Shown here one piece after another: positions 44,406 to 53,765 of a stretch of DNA of 64,000 nt (position 1 is the first letter of the stretch; each line of letters opens with the position of its first letter). The notes under the pieces were generated by a model that did no database searches, was not told where the DNA came from, and saw only the letters and a program-made list of their open reading frames with translations. Source of the stretch: Pedobacter indicus (GTDB lineage: Bacteria > Bacteroidota > Bacteroidia > Sphingobacteriales > Sphingobacteriaceae); NCBI RefSeq assembly GCF_003449035.1, contig NZ_QRGB01000001.1, positions 2,046,001 through 2,110,000 of the forward strand, written 5' to 3'. Both the position numbers and the translations under genes were made by a program.

Positions 44406-46079
44406 ATGCAGGTATTACACAACATTGACTACGCGGTATTTTTCTTCTACTTTCTAGTCGTAGCATTTTATGGTCTTTGGATTTATTACAAGAAGAAAAA
44501 GCTGCAGACGGATTCAAAAGACTATTTCTTAGCTGAAGGCTCATTGACATGGTGGGCGATCGGTGCATCGTTGATTGCGTCTAATATTTCGGCCGAGCAG
44601 TTTATCGGGATGAGCGGTTCTGGTTTTCAGATGGGATTGGCGATCGCCGCCTATGAATGGTTGGCCGCTGCTACGTTGATTGTTGTCGCCGTCTTCTTCT
44701 TGCCGGTGTATATCAAGAATAAAATATACACGATGCCGCAATTTCTGAACCAACGATATAACAGTACGGTGAGTATGATTATGGCAGTTTTTTGGCTTTT
44801 ACTCTATGTGTTGGTGAATTTAACATCGATCCTTTATTTAGGTGCTTTGGCGATCAACGGTATTTCGGGACTGAACCTGACGGCCTGTATGATTATTCTG
44901 GCCATCTTTGCGATCATCATTACTTTGGGCGGTATGAAGGTCATCGGCTATACGGATGTAATCCAGGTTTTCTTTTTGATCTTGGGTGGTCTCGCTACGA
45001 CCTATTTAGCCTTGAACCTCGTGTCTGAGCACTTTGGTTCGTCGGGTGTATTGAATGGATTTAATATCATGAAGGATCAGGCGGACAGTCATTTTCATCT
45101 GATATTTGATAAGACGCACCCCAACTATCTTGATTTGCCAGGATTGTCCATTCTGGTCGGAGGTATGTGGATTGTAAATCTGAACTATTGGGGTTGTAAT
45201 CAATACATCACCCAACGTGCATTGGGGGCCGATTTAAAAACTGCACGAAACGGTTTGCTGTTTGCTGGTTTTCTTAAATTATTGATGCCCTTGATCGTTG
45301 TAATTCCGGGTATTGCGGCTTTTGTTCTTTACCAGAATGGTGCCTTTCAGACAGAAATGTTGGTCGACGGTGAAATCAACCCAGATAAAGCATATCCTGT
45401 TCTATTAAACCTATTGCCGGTCGGATTGAAGGGTTTGGCTTTTGCTGCTTTGACGGCTGCTATTGTTGCTTCTTTGGCTGGTAAGACAAATAGTATTGCG
45501 ACGATATTCACACTGGATATTTACAAGAAGGTGTTCAATAAGAACGCATCGGAGAAGCATATGGTGAATGTGGGTAAGATTGTCATCATCATATCCATCT
45601 TTTTGGCGGTTATCATTGCTCCTTTCATGGGAATTGATAAGAAAGGCGGGTTCCAATATATTCAAGAATATACTGGTTTCGTGTCGCCGGGTATTTTTGC
45701 TATGTTTTTATTAGGGTTCTTTTGGAAAAAAACAACTTCTAATGCAGCTCTCTTTGCAACGATTGGCGGCTTCATCCTTTCGATTATCTTTAAGGTATTA
45801 CCAAATTTCGTAGATCTGGAATTTTTATATCAATTCGGTTTTGCGGTGCCAAACGCGGAAGGCGTATACGAAATTCCATTTATCGATCGGATGGGTTTTG
45901 TATTCATTATATGCGTAATCATGATGATTATCATTACGAAGTTGGAACTTGGTTGGAAAGGTACGAATCCGAAAGGGCTTGAGGTTGAACCTAAAATGTT
46001 TAGAACGTCACCGGGTTTTGCCGTTGGGGCGCTTATTATCATTGGAATATTGGTAGCTTTATATACCGTATATTGGTAA
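44406..46079 (+). CDS. Sodium/sugar (galactose/glucose) cotransporter, SSS family
   Basis: A 557-residue inner-membrane symporter with about fourteen hydrophobic helices, related to vSGLT of Vibrio. It has GSLTWWAIGASLIASNISAEQFIGMSGSG near the N-terminus, the SSS-typical WWLNLNYWGCNQYITQRALGA-like region (residues about 255-280) and AALTAAIVASLAGKTNSIATIFTLDIYKK, which holds residues of the sodium site. Being between galK and galM it most likely imports galactose with sodium. The neighbouring genes are 27 and 28 bases away. Confidence 0.92.
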   Translation: MQVLHNIDYAVFFFYFLVVAFYGLWIYYKKKKLQTDSKDYFLAEGSLTWWAIGASLIASNISAEQFIGMSGSGFQMGLAIAAYEWLAAATLIVVAVFFLPVYIKNKIYTMPQFLNQRYNSTVSMIMAVFWLLLYVLVNLTSILYLGALAINGISGLNLTACMIILAIFAIIITLGGMKVIGYTDVIQVFFLILGGLATTYLALNLVSEHFGSSGVLNGFNIMKDQADSHFHLIFDKTHPNYLDLPGLSILVGGMWIVNLNYWGCNQYITQRALGADLKTARNGLLFAGFLKLLMPLIVVIPGIAAFVLYQNGAFQTEMLVDGEINPDKAYPVLLNLLPVGLKGLAFAALTAAIVASLAGKTNSIATIFTLDIYKKVFNKNASEKHMVNVGKIVIIISIFLAVIIAPFMGIDKKGGFQYIQEYTGFVSPGIFAMFLLGFFWKKTTSNAALFATIGGFILSIIFKVLPNFVDLEFLYQFGFAVPNAEGVYEIPFIDRMGFVFIICVIMMIIITKLELGWKGTNPKGLEVEPKMFRTSPGFAVGALIIIGILVALYTVYW

Positions 46080-46107
46080 TCAATTAAAATACATAACACC
46101 TGTTATT

Positions 46108-47265
46108 ATGATGAAAGTAAATAATTTATTGCTCGGGGTTCTAGTAGCTGCTACTTGTCTGAGTTCTTGTGGAAATGAAACTAAAGAAAATATGAATACT
46201 TCAGAATATTCGACTCTTTTACCTGACAAGGTATCGTTTGAAGATACAATCGATAATAAAGCAACACATTTGTATGTGATCAAGAATAGTAAAGGCCTTG
46301 AGGCCGCGATTACAAATTATGGTGGTCGGGTGGTCGGCTTGGTTGTGCCGGATAAGGATGGCAATCCAACCGATGTGGTTATTGGAATGGATTCGCCGAG
46401 TGGCTATGCTGAAGCGACGGAACCTTACTTGGGTGCGCTGATCGGTCGGGTAGGAAACCGTATTGCCAAAGGGAAGTTCTCGGTAGATGGTGTTGAGTAC
46501 TCTGTGTTTCAAAATAATGGCCCAAATGCCTTGCACGGAGGGAAAAAAGGCTTTCAATACGTGGTTTGGGACGGAGAGCAGGTCAATGATTCTACACTGG
46601 TGCTTCACTATGAATCGGCAGATGGTGAGGAGGGTTTTCCCGGAAACTTAAAAGTTAAGGTAACCTATACAGCAACGGAAGATCAGGGATTGAAAATTGA
46701 CTATGAGGCAACGACGGATAAACGGACGCCGGTGAACTTAACAAACCATGCTTTCTTCAATCTCAATGGTGAGGGTTCGGGAACGATTAACGACCATGTT
46801 TTACAAATTTACGCCGATCAATATACCCCTGTCGATAGTACATTGATACCACTCGGCGAGCAGGCAACTGTTGAAGGTTCGCCATTCGATTTTAGAGAAG
46901 CGACCCGTATTGGAGAACGAGTGGATCAAGAGGATGTTCAGCTCGGTAATGGCGATGGTTATGATCATAATTTTGTTTTGGCCAAAGACCCTTCAGGATT
47001 AGCAGCAAGAGCGGTAGGTGACAAAAGTGGTATTGTTATGGAAGTGTATACCGATGAACCGGGACTTCAATTTTATGGTGGTAATTTTATGCAAGGGAAG
47101 AATACACTGAAAAGTGGTGCCAAGGATGAATATCGTACAGCATTCTGCCTGGAAACACAACATTTCCCCGATTCGCCTAACCAAGAAAATTTTCCTTCCA
47201 TTTTGTTGGAACCGGGCGAGGTGTATAAAACCTCAACTGAATACGTATTCTCGGTAAAGAACTGA
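46108..47265 (+). CDS. galM: Galactose mutarotase (aldose 1-epimerase), lipoprotein
   Basis: Interconverts the alpha and beta anomers of galactose so that the alpha form reaches galactokinase. The 385-residue protein starts with a lipoprotein signal (lipobox LSSC near residue 21), so it is predicted to be periplasmic and lipid-anchored, as often in Bacteroidota. Catalytic His residues are in NGPNALHGGKKGF and NLTNHAFFNL, and the catalytic Glu in FCLETQHFPDSPNQ. It closes the galactose operon and is followed by a long inverted repeat. Confidence 0.94.
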   Translation: MMKVNNLLLGVLVAATCLSSCGNETKENMNTSEYSTLLPDKVSFEDTIDNKATHLYVIKNSKGLEAAITNYGGRVVGLVVPDKDGNPTDVVIGMDSPSGYAEATEPYLGALIGRVGNRIAKGKFSVDGVEYSVFQNNGPNALHGGKKGFQYVVWDGEQVNDSTLVLHYESADGEEGFPGNLKVKVTYTATEDQGLKIDYEATTDKRTPVNLTNHAFFNLNGEGSGTINDHVLQIYADQYTPVDSTLIPLGEQATVEGSPFDFREATRIGERVDQEDVQLGNGDGYDHNFVLAKDPSGLAARAVGDKSGIVMEVYTDEPGLQFYGGNFMQGKNTLKSGAKDEYRTAFCLETQHFPDSPNQENFPSILLEPGEVYKTSTEYVFSVKN

Positions 47266-47275
47266 GATAAGTAAA

Positions 47276-47336
47276 AATAAATTTTCAATTCGTAAAGGAA
47301 TAATAAAATATTCGTTGGATGAATTGAAAATTTATT
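47276..47336 (+). terminator. 16-bp inverted repeat after galM, terminator candidate
   Basis: AATAAATTTTCAATTC (47276-47291) is exactly repeated in inverse at 47321-47336, around a 29-base loop. It starts eleven bases after the galM stop. The stem is AT-rich and the loop long, so termination is likely but less certain than for the glgC hairpin. Confidence 0.55.
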
Positions 47337-47374
47337 CTATCTTAGAAGATAGTAACACGATAATTGTTGTTGCC

Positions 47375-47392
47375 TATTACGGGTACGTACAC
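47375..47392 (+). promoter_or_regulatory. Shared operator/promoter motif before DegT copy 2
   Basis: TATTACGGGTACGTACAC: an imperfect TAnn-type -7 box running straight into GGGTACGTAC, whose core GTACGTAC is a palindrome with central CG. The same layout occurs before DegT copy 3 and the SSS gene. It lies 36 bases before the start codon. Confidence 0.55.
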
Positions 47393-47427
47393 CGATTTTG
47401 TTATAACCACCGTTTTAACCTTTTATT

Positions 47428-48792
47428 ATGACACATAAAAATGATTTTAGCCGTCGAAAGTTTCTTTCTGCTGTTGCTGCAACGTCATTTGCTGCTGCGG
47501 TTTCCCAATCGTTTCCTACCTATGGAAAGCTTGGCAACACATCTGGAAAATTAGCAGCTTTAGGGGGCTCGCCGATAAGGACGAACAAAGCAATCGGCCC
47601 GAAATGGCCCTATGTTAATGAAAAGATGGTTGAGAACATCGTGTCAACCACAAAGAGCGGTATATGGAGCCGAATACAAAAAAAGGGCGGGAATGTCGAT
47701 ACGTTCGAAACTGAGTTTGCTGCGCTGATCGGTGCGAACCATAGCGTCGGGACGGGCTCCGGTACCCAGGCATTGAGCACATGTGTTGAAGCACTGGGCA
47801 TTGGTCCGGGTGACGAAGTAATTACATCACCCTATACGGATATGGGGACAATATCGTCCATATTAACCAGTAGAGCGTTACCCGTTATGGTTGACCTTGA
47901 TCCGGATTCGTATCAACTCGATCCGGATGAGATTGAAAAAAGGATTAATAAAAATACAAAAGCGATTATGCCCGTACACATTATGGGAATGCCCGCTAAT
48001 ATGGAGCGTATCAAGGCTATTGCAAAGAAACATAACCTACGGGTTATTGAAGATTCCTGTCAAGCTCCTTTTTCGAGATATCAGGGGAAAGCTATCGGTA
48101 CAATTGGAGATTTAGGCTGTTTTAGTTTTCAGGCGAGTAAAGCGATTGCTTGTGGAGAAGGAGGAGCGGTTGTTGGTAATGATACAGCCTTAATGGATCA
48201 GTGTTTTACTGTTCAGAATAGGGGCGCTTCTAAGGAGGGTCGCAACGAAACAATTGGTCCGAAGTATCGGATGAATGAATTTGAAGCTGCGATTTTATTA
48301 GGTCAATTGCCTTCAGCAAAAGAACGGTTTGAAATCAGAAATAAAAATGCGGATTACATAAATGCTCAACTAAAGGGTTTTCCCGGACTCGTACCGCAAA
48401 AACGCTATGAAGGAACGGAAAGCGCTTCCTATTATCATTATGCGCTAACTTATCATAAAGAGCACTTTGATGGAGCTGATAGAAGTAAGTTTTTAAAAGC
48501 TGTTAATGCTGAAGGCATCGGTTTTGGTTCTTATATCAGAAAAGGTCTCCATCGGGAACCATGGATACAGCATATCTTAGGTCTGGATGGTTTTAAAACC
48601 ATGTATTCCGAGGCACGATTAAAAGAGTATCAGGAAGGGATGAATTTGCCTAACTGCGATCGGATATGTGATGAGACCTTAGTTTCCATATGGGGTTCGG
48701 GAACACTGCTAGGCTCAAAAAATGACATGGATGATATTGTGAATGCGATTATGAAAGTATATGACAACCGCGCTCAACTTAAATCTTTATAA
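47428..48792 (+). CDS. Tat-exported DegT-family aminotransferase, copy 2
   Basis: A 454-residue PLP aminotransferase with a twin-arginine signal (FSRRKFLSAVAATSF, hydrophobic to about residue 32). The PLP site is complete: D209 in EDSCQAPF and K238 in SFQASKAIACGEGGAVV. The N-terminal catalytic region has GSGTQALSTCVEALGIGPGDEVI and the C-terminus GTLLGSKNDMDDIVNAI. It differs more from copies 1 and 3 than they do from each other. It heads a run of seven genes, through the ThuA-like gene, with small gaps. It is predicted to act in the periplasm; the reaction is unknown. Confidence 0.85.
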   Translation: MTHKNDFSRRKFLSAVAATSFAAAVSQSFPTYGKLGNTSGKLAALGGSPIRTNKAIGPKWPYVNEKMVENIVSTTKSGIWSRIQKKGGNVDTFETEFAALIGANHSVGTGSGTQALSTCVEALGIGPGDEVITSPYTDMGTISSILTSRALPVMVDLDPDSYQLDPDEIEKRINKNTKAIMPVHIMGMPANMERIKAIAKKHNLRVIEDSCQAPFSRYQGKAIGTIGDLGCFSFQASKAIACGEGGAVVGNDTALMDQCFTVQNRGASKEGRNETIGPKYRMNEFEAAILLGQLPSAKERFEIRNKNADYINAQLKGFPGLVPQKRYEGTESASYYHYALTYHKEHFDGADRSKFLKAVNAEGIGFGSYIRKGLHREPWIQHILGLDGFKTMYSEARLKEYQEGMNLPNCDRICDETLVSIWGSGTLLGSKNDMDDIVNAIMKVYDNRAQLKSL

Positions 48793-49731
48793 ATGAAGCT
48801 AATTAACCGAAGGGCATTTGTTGCCAGATCACTGGCTGCGGCAGCTGTCATGTCAGCTACCTCGGGGATCGCTAAAGCGGAAAGTTCAATCTCTTTATTA
48901 TCGGGTAATCCGCAGGCGGGTCCAGCACCCTCTATTATTGATACCAACATAAATCTATTGAATTGGCCTTTTCGTAAGTTTAAATATGGAGAGACAGACG
49001 CTCTGGTGAAGAAGTTGAAAAAACATCATATTTCCCAAGCTTGGGCCGGTAGTTTTGAAGGACTTTTTCATAAAAACATAGACGCTGTTAATAAGAGATT
49101 AGCTGCTGAGTGCAAGAAGAGTGGGCGCGGATTTCTACTTCCTTTCGGTACGGTAAATATTGCTTGGCCAGATTGGAAGGAAGATCTCAGACGCTGTGAT
49201 GAACAGTATGGTATGAAGGGTGTGAAAATCTTTCCTATTTATCAGACCTTTAATTTTGAACAACCTGAATTTGTAGAGCTATTGGAAGAAGTGGCAAAGC
49301 GTAACATGATTTTACAGGTTGTGGGTGATATTGATGATTTACGTAATATTCACCCCATCGTAAAAGTAAGAAGTGTGAAGTTTGAAGCGATGGTGGATGC
49401 AGTGAAAAAAGTTCCAAATGCGAAGGTCGAACTCGTGTATTGGAACAACCGAGTTGGGGGTAAAGTGCTGGATCGCTTTGTTGGAGAAACGAATGTGTTT
49501 TTTGATATCTCCAGGATCGAAACAAACGGAGGGCTCGGTTTGCTGATCGAAGGTAAACCATGGAATGGTACGACCAAGCCTGTTCCTGCTAAAAGAATTA
49601 TGTTTGGTTCACATGCACCTTTTTTTCCGGTAGAAACTAATCTGTTAAAGCTTTTTGAATCTCCACTTGAAAAGCAGGATTTTATTGATATAGCTAACGG
49701 CAACGCCAGCAGCTTTCTAAAAACCTCTTAA
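48793..49731 (+). CDS. Tat-exported amidohydrolase-2-like protein without HxH
   Basis: A TIM-barrel amidohydrolase-2 (PF04909-type) protein of 312 residues with a Tat signal (INRRAFVARSLAAAAVMS, cleavage near AKA). At the first strand, where metal-dependent members carry HxH, it has DTNIN (D50 to N54), followed by WPFRK. The last-strand motif is GSHAPFF instead of GSDxP. It therefore probably lacks the usual metal centre. The same NxN/S-WPFRK form recurs at 52977. Its start follows the DegT stop without a gap; the next gene encodes an HxH partner lacking a signal. Confidence 0.75.
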   Translation: MKLINRRAFVARSLAAAAVMSATSGIAKAESSISLLSGNPQAGPAPSIIDTNINLLNWPFRKFKYGETDALVKKLKKHHISQAWAGSFEGLFHKNIDAVNKRLAAECKKSGRGFLLPFGTVNIAWPDWKEDLRRCDEQYGMKGVKIFPIYQTFNFEQPEFVELLEEVAKRNMILQVVGDIDDLRNIHPIVKVRSVKFEAMVDAVKKVPNAKVELVYWNNRVGGKVLDRFVGETNVFFDISRIETNGGLGLLIEGKPWNGTTKPVPAKRIMFGSHAPFFPVETNLLKLFESPLEKQDFIDIANGNASSFLKTS

Positions 49732-49740
49732 CCTAAAAAA

Positions 49741-50628
49741 ATGAACCAAGAATCTTTTGTCTTCGATCCTAAAGCCTATGGCCTTCCCGATCTGCAGCAG
49801 TTGCAAGCATTAAGAATATGGGATACGCATTATCATGGTTTATGGACGACAAATAATCCGATCGGGCAACACCAAAGGATGATGTATTATGTAAATCGAA
49901 TGGGAATTGAACGGGTTGTGTCAGTCGATATCGGAGGAACCTTACAAAACCCGCTCGATATAATGCCTTATGATAATGACCTTAAAGTTTTGTTGGAGAA
50001 AGAATCATCACATGTGTCAGGCATTATACCTATTGATCCCGGTTTCCCCGATGAAAGCTGTGCAAAAATGGAGAAGTGGATTAAGAATGGTCCGTGTATA
50101 GGCATCAAATACGTTGGTGGTAATAAATTAGGTATTACCTGTGATCATCCTAATAATGATCAGATTATAAAATATGCTTCGGAATTAGGTTGTGTTATTT
50201 ATATCCATACGTGGATAAAAATTGGGGGTGATCCGTCATACCCTGGAGGTGGGAATCTGTCGGGTGAATCGACACCTATGAACGTTGCCACTTTAGCGCA
50301 GCGCTTTCCCGATGTAGCGCTGATATGCGGGCACGCCGGAGGGGACTGGGAGCTGGGAACGAAAGCCATCAGACCGTACGAAAATGTTTTCTTTGAGTTT
50401 GCTGGAGCTGATCCACATTCAGGTTCCGTTGATTTTGCTGTTAACGAGTTGGGTGTAGATCGGATCGTCTGGGGTGGGCATGGGCCGTCCCGTTCCTTTG
50501 CAACAGAGCTTTCAAAGGTTTTGGACGCTTCACTTTCTCATGATGAGCAAATGAAAGTTTTTGGAAGAAATTACAGAATGTTAGCCAGAAAGATATTTGA
50601 TAGTAAAAATGTGCCGCTAACTGTCTGA
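49741..50628 (+). CDS. Amidohydrolase-2 family metal-dependent hydrolase, no signal
   Basis: A 295-residue amidohydrolase of the PF04909 type with the metal motif DTHYH (H30, H32), then IYIHTW, ICGHAGGD and a last-strand GGHGPSR in place of the usual GSDxP. It is probably a metal-binding enzyme, such as a lactonase, decarboxylase or C-C/C-O hydrolase. It has no export signal, although the gene just before it (9 bases) codes for a Tat-exported relative without the metal motif. Co-export as a pair is one explanation; a cytoplasmic role is the other. Confidence 0.75.
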   Translation: MNQESFVFDPKAYGLPDLQQLQALRIWDTHYHGLWTTNNPIGQHQRMMYYVNRMGIERVVSVDIGGTLQNPLDIMPYDNDLKVLLEKESSHVSGIIPIDPGFPDESCAKMEKWIKNGPCIGIKYVGGNKLGITCDHPNNDQIIKYASELGCVIYIHTWIKIGGDPSYPGGGNLSGESTPMNVATLAQRFPDVALICGHAGGDWELGTKAIRPYENVFFEFAGADPHSGSVDFAVNELGVDRIVWGGHGPSRSFATELSKVLDASLSHDEQMKVFGRNYRMLARKIFDSKNVPLTV

Positions 50629-50656
50629 TGAACTCGTGAATTTTAATTTCAACGTT

Positions 50657-52027
50657 ATGAATCGCTATGTGTTTAAAATATATCTTTTAACTTTCTTTAT
50701 AACCTCAATGGTTTTTAGTCATGTTTTTGGATCTGTTGATTCGGTTCGATATTCAGTTGGCACGGCCCAGATGGATATTACTCCGGATGTGCGTGTGAAA
50801 AACTGGGTGACCGGAAAGCCGTATGAAGGGATAACTGACTCATTGAGTGTGAGTGCAACTGTTCTAAGTGATGGAAAGAATAAGGTTGTAATGGTGTCAT
50901 GGGATCTGGTGGACGCAGGCGAATCTGCTACCGATGAGGTTCGTAAGCGGGTTTCTTCTAAACTGGGTATTGATAAAGCTAATATTTGGGTCAGCGGTAC
51001 ACATAACCACTCCGCACCATGGTCACCTGTCTATAATGAGGGCTACCGCGGAAAGGAAAGAGATACGTGGTGGGCAATTCGGTATATGCCAGAGCAGAAT
51101 GAAGATCCCTTCTTTAAGAAATGGATGGAGTATCTGATGGATCAAACATTGAAAGCGGTAACGGTGGCTAATGAGTCACTTCAAGAAGCTACCGTTTGGA
51201 TAGGACGAGCAGATGCTTCAGAATTTATGAATAACCGACGCCCGCGGGCTCCACAATGGGGTGTGGCAGAAGACAATACACCAAAGGGTTATGGTTATAA
51301 GCATGAAGCATGGAATCCGAAAGTGCTACCGGGTGGATTTAGCTATGGGCCTTTAGATAGAACCTTATCACTGGTTTCTTTTAGAGATGACAGCGGCAAT
51401 AATATCGTTTCATTTTTTAACACGGCAATTCATGCTGTTTCGATCTATCCTTATTCCAATGCAGTATCGAGCGATTGGCCGGGCGAGGCAGCAAAAAAGA
51501 TTCGAGCGCGTATTGGTGGGCACGCTGTTTTTTTTCAAGGAGCGGCGGGCGATGTGAACCCTTGGAAAAGAGGCAGCCAAGCTGTCGAGGAGATGGGAGA
51601 AGGAATCGCCAATTTGGCTAAAGCCGCCTTTCAGTATAGCGTTCGGCTGACGAACAGTGAGCTTCGGGTTTATACTGCGAAAATCGGTTTGCCCTTAAAC
51701 GAAAGCGGTAAGGAGCGTACCGGTATGGATCATGTTGATGCAGAAGTCAAACTCGTAACCATGGGGCCATTGGCTTTTGTAAGTTTACCAGGAGAACCAT
51801 TGACAGATTTGGGTAAAAATATTCGGGAGCATTCGCCTTTTCCTCAAACAATTGTATTGGGTTACTCAAATGGTAATGGTGTTCATTATGTCGGAATGCC
51901 CTGTGAGCAAAAATTTGGTGGTTATGAAATGACGATGGGAACAGTCGGTGAAAAAGAAGCAGGGATTATGTTGGTTGAAACTGCCAATCGCTTGTTGGAC
52001 CAGGCTTATGAAGATGTGAAAAAATAA
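50657..52027 (+). CDS. Neutral ceramidase-like secreted hydrolase, copy 2
   Basis: A 456-residue exported protein. The ATG at 50657 gives a normal signal peptide (MNRYVFKIYLLTFFITS, to about residue 27); a GTG seven codons earlier is less likely. The ceramidase N-terminal domain is recognisable by GTAQMDITPD, the zinc-site GTHNHSAPW, FNTAIHAVSIYP and GAAGDVNPWKRG. The ceramidase serine is replaced by Asn (N301). It ends without the ceramidase C-terminal domain. It lies between two amidohydrolase pairs in the DegT copy 2 run. Confidence 0.78.
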   Translation: MNRYVFKIYLLTFFITSMVFSHVFGSVDSVRYSVGTAQMDITPDVRVKNWVTGKPYEGITDSLSVSATVLSDGKNKVVMVSWDLVDAGESATDEVRKRVSSKLGIDKANIWVSGTHNHSAPWSPVYNEGYRGKERDTWWAIRYMPEQNEDPFFKKWMEYLMDQTLKAVTVANESLQEATVWIGRADASEFMNNRRPRAPQWGVAEDNTPKGYGYKHEAWNPKVLPGGFSYGPLDRTLSLVSFRDDSGNNIVSFFNTAIHAVSIYPYSNAVSSDWPGEAAKKIRARIGGHAVFFQGAAGDVNPWKRGSQAVEEMGEGIANLAKAAFQYSVRLTNSELRVYTAKIGLPLNESGKERTGMDHVDAEVKLVTMGPLAFVSLPGEPLTDLGKNIREHSPFPQTIVLGYSNGNGVHYVGMPCEQKFGGYEMTMGTVGEKEAGIMLVETANRLLDQAYEDVKK

Positions 52028-52051
52028 CTTGTCTAAAGATTTAAATATACG

Positions 52052-52987
52052 ATGAAAAAAAATATGGATCGAAGGGAGTTTGTTGCTCATAGCGCTGCTG
52101 TTGCAGGTGTTGTATTGGGTTCAGGGCTTTTTGGCTTTACCCATCCGCAAGAACCCTTGTTTGATTATCGAAATGGAAGCAATAGGTCTTATGATTTGAT
52201 GAGCGAAGTGCTCAAATACCGTAAAATAGATGCACATGCGCATGTCGGCCTGGGTCCAGAAACTCCACGTGACCATATAGACATTGCTGACCGCTTGGGC
52301 ATAGAGACATTGGTCATATCGAAGCCAGTGACACGAGGAGAGGGTCCGCCGTCAGAATTTATTGCTAATAACGAGTTTGTCCTCAAAGCAGTTAAGGAAT
52401 TTCCCGACCGTTTTAAAGGACAGATGACCGTCAATCCGCGTTACCCTAAAGAGGCGATGGATGAGATTAACAGACGGGTAGACCAAGGTTTTGTCGGCAT
52501 GAAATTGTATACTCAGGTTAAAATAAACGATCCTGCTTTTTATCCGATTATCGAGCGGTTTATTGAACTAAAAATGATCATACTCATGCACACAGGTATT
52601 GGTAATGCGCGTGTTATTATGAATGAGACCGAGCCAGAAGGAATGAGTATGCCAGAGGATTTTGTGGATGCTGCAAAGCGTTACCCTGAAGCTATGTTCC
52701 AGCTGGCACATTTGGGTGGGGGAATAGATTGGGAGAATGCGTGTAAAACTATTAAAGACTATAAAAACATTTATGTGGATGTATCTGGTAGTAACAACCA
52801 GTCCGATATCATAGATTATGCAATGAAGTATTTAGGTGAAGACCGTATGTTTTTCGGGTGTGACAATAGCTTTTATCAGGGTGTGGGGCACGTGATCGCC
52901 GCAAATCTAACTGAAAGACAACGCGAAAAAATTTATTTTGAGAACTATAACAACATATTGAGAAAGGCAGGTAATCATGTTGATTGA
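52052..52987 (+). CDS. Tat-exported amidohydrolase-2 with HxH metal motif
   Basis: A 311-residue TIM-barrel amidohydrolase with a Tat signal (DRREFVAHSAAVAGVVLG). The metal site looks complete: H62 and H64 in DAHAHVG, GMKLYTQ, LMHTGIGN with a His, QLAHLGGG with a His, and GCDNSF with the last-strand Asp. This is the reverse arrangement of the first pair: here the exported protein has the metal ligands and the downstream overlapping gene lacks them. The stop overlaps the start of 52977 by eleven bases, so both are translated together. Confidence 0.8.
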   Translation: MKKNMDRREFVAHSAAVAGVVLGSGLFGFTHPQEPLFDYRNGSNRSYDLMSEVLKYRKIDAHAHVGLGPETPRDHIDIADRLGIETLVISKPVTRGEGPPSEFIANNEFVLKAVKEFPDRFKGQMTVNPRYPKEAMDEINRRVDQGFVGMKLYTQVKINDPAFYPIIERFIELKMIILMHTGIGNARVIMNETEPEGMSMPEDFVDAAKRYPEAMFQLAHLGGGIDWENACKTIKDYKNIYVDVSGSNNQSDIIDYAMKYLGEDRMFFGCDNSFYQGVGHVIAANLTERQREKIYFENYNNILRKAGNHVD

Positions 52988-53765
52988 TGCAAACGTGTCT
53001 ATAGGACACTGGCCGTTTAGAAAATTGCAATATAACAGTTGCGATATGTTGTTGGAAAGGATGGACCGCTTTGGTGTGGATCGGGCAGTGGTGGGTAATT
53101 TTAATGGTATTTTTTACAAAGATGCAGAGGCGGCAAACGCAGAGCTGTTCAAAGAGCTTCAGTCGAAGAAAAAGTATCGGGATAAATTTATTCCTTTCGG
53201 AGTTGTTAATCCGATATTCAACGGGTGGCAGGATGACTTGACACGGAGTGTTCAAAAATACGGCGTGAAGGGGATAAGGATGTACCCCAAATATCACCGT
53301 TATGATTTGCTGCATCCCGCGTCAGTTGAGCTCGTGAAGAGGTGCAGAGACTTAGATTTGCCGATAGCCTTGACGTTACGGATCGTTGATAGACGACCTA
53401 GCTCGTGGCTGGATATTGACAAGGAGTGGGCTTTGGCTGATACGATTCCCATTATAAGGGAGGTTCCTGATGCGAAATTTTTGATTCTGAATATTGCTAA
53501 TGGTGCTTATCTCAATGAAGCCGACACGGAAGTAATTAAAAGTGCCAATGTGTTAATGGATACTTCGGGTAGAGCATTGAGCAATCTGGGGCGGCTCTTG
53601 GAACAATATGGTAAAGATAAGTTTACGTTTGGGACGCATGCTCCAATATTAGATTATTGTACAGGATTACTGCGGGTTGAGGCTTTGAGAGAGAATGAGG
53701 CGACCGATAAGGAAAAGAATCTGTTGCGATATGAAAATATAAGTAAATTTTTAAACTTGACATGA
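52977..53765 (+). CDS. Amidohydrolase-2-like protein without HxH and without signal
   Basis: A 262-residue barrel protein closely similar to the C-terminal part of the 48793 product. It starts with MLIDANVSIGHWPFRK, so HxH is NxS, and ends with GTHAPILDY in place of GSDxP. It has no export signal. It overlaps the previous gene by eleven bases and the ThuA-like gene by ATGA, suggesting strict co-translation and perhaps a complex with the Tat-exported HxH enzyme. It may be a structural or regulatory subunit. Confidence 0.75.
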   Translation: MLIDANVSIGHWPFRKLQYNSCDMLLERMDRFGVDRAVVGNFNGIFYKDAEAANAELFKELQSKKKYRDKFIPFGVVNPIFNGWQDDLTRSVQKYGVKGIRMYPKYHRYDLLHPASVELVKRCRDLDLPIALTLRIVDRRPSSWLDIDKEWALADTIPIIREVPDAKFLILNIANGAYLNEADTEVIKSANVLMDTSGRALSNLGRLLEQYGKDKFTFGTHAPILDYCTGLLRVEALRENEATDKEKNLLRYENISKFLNLT

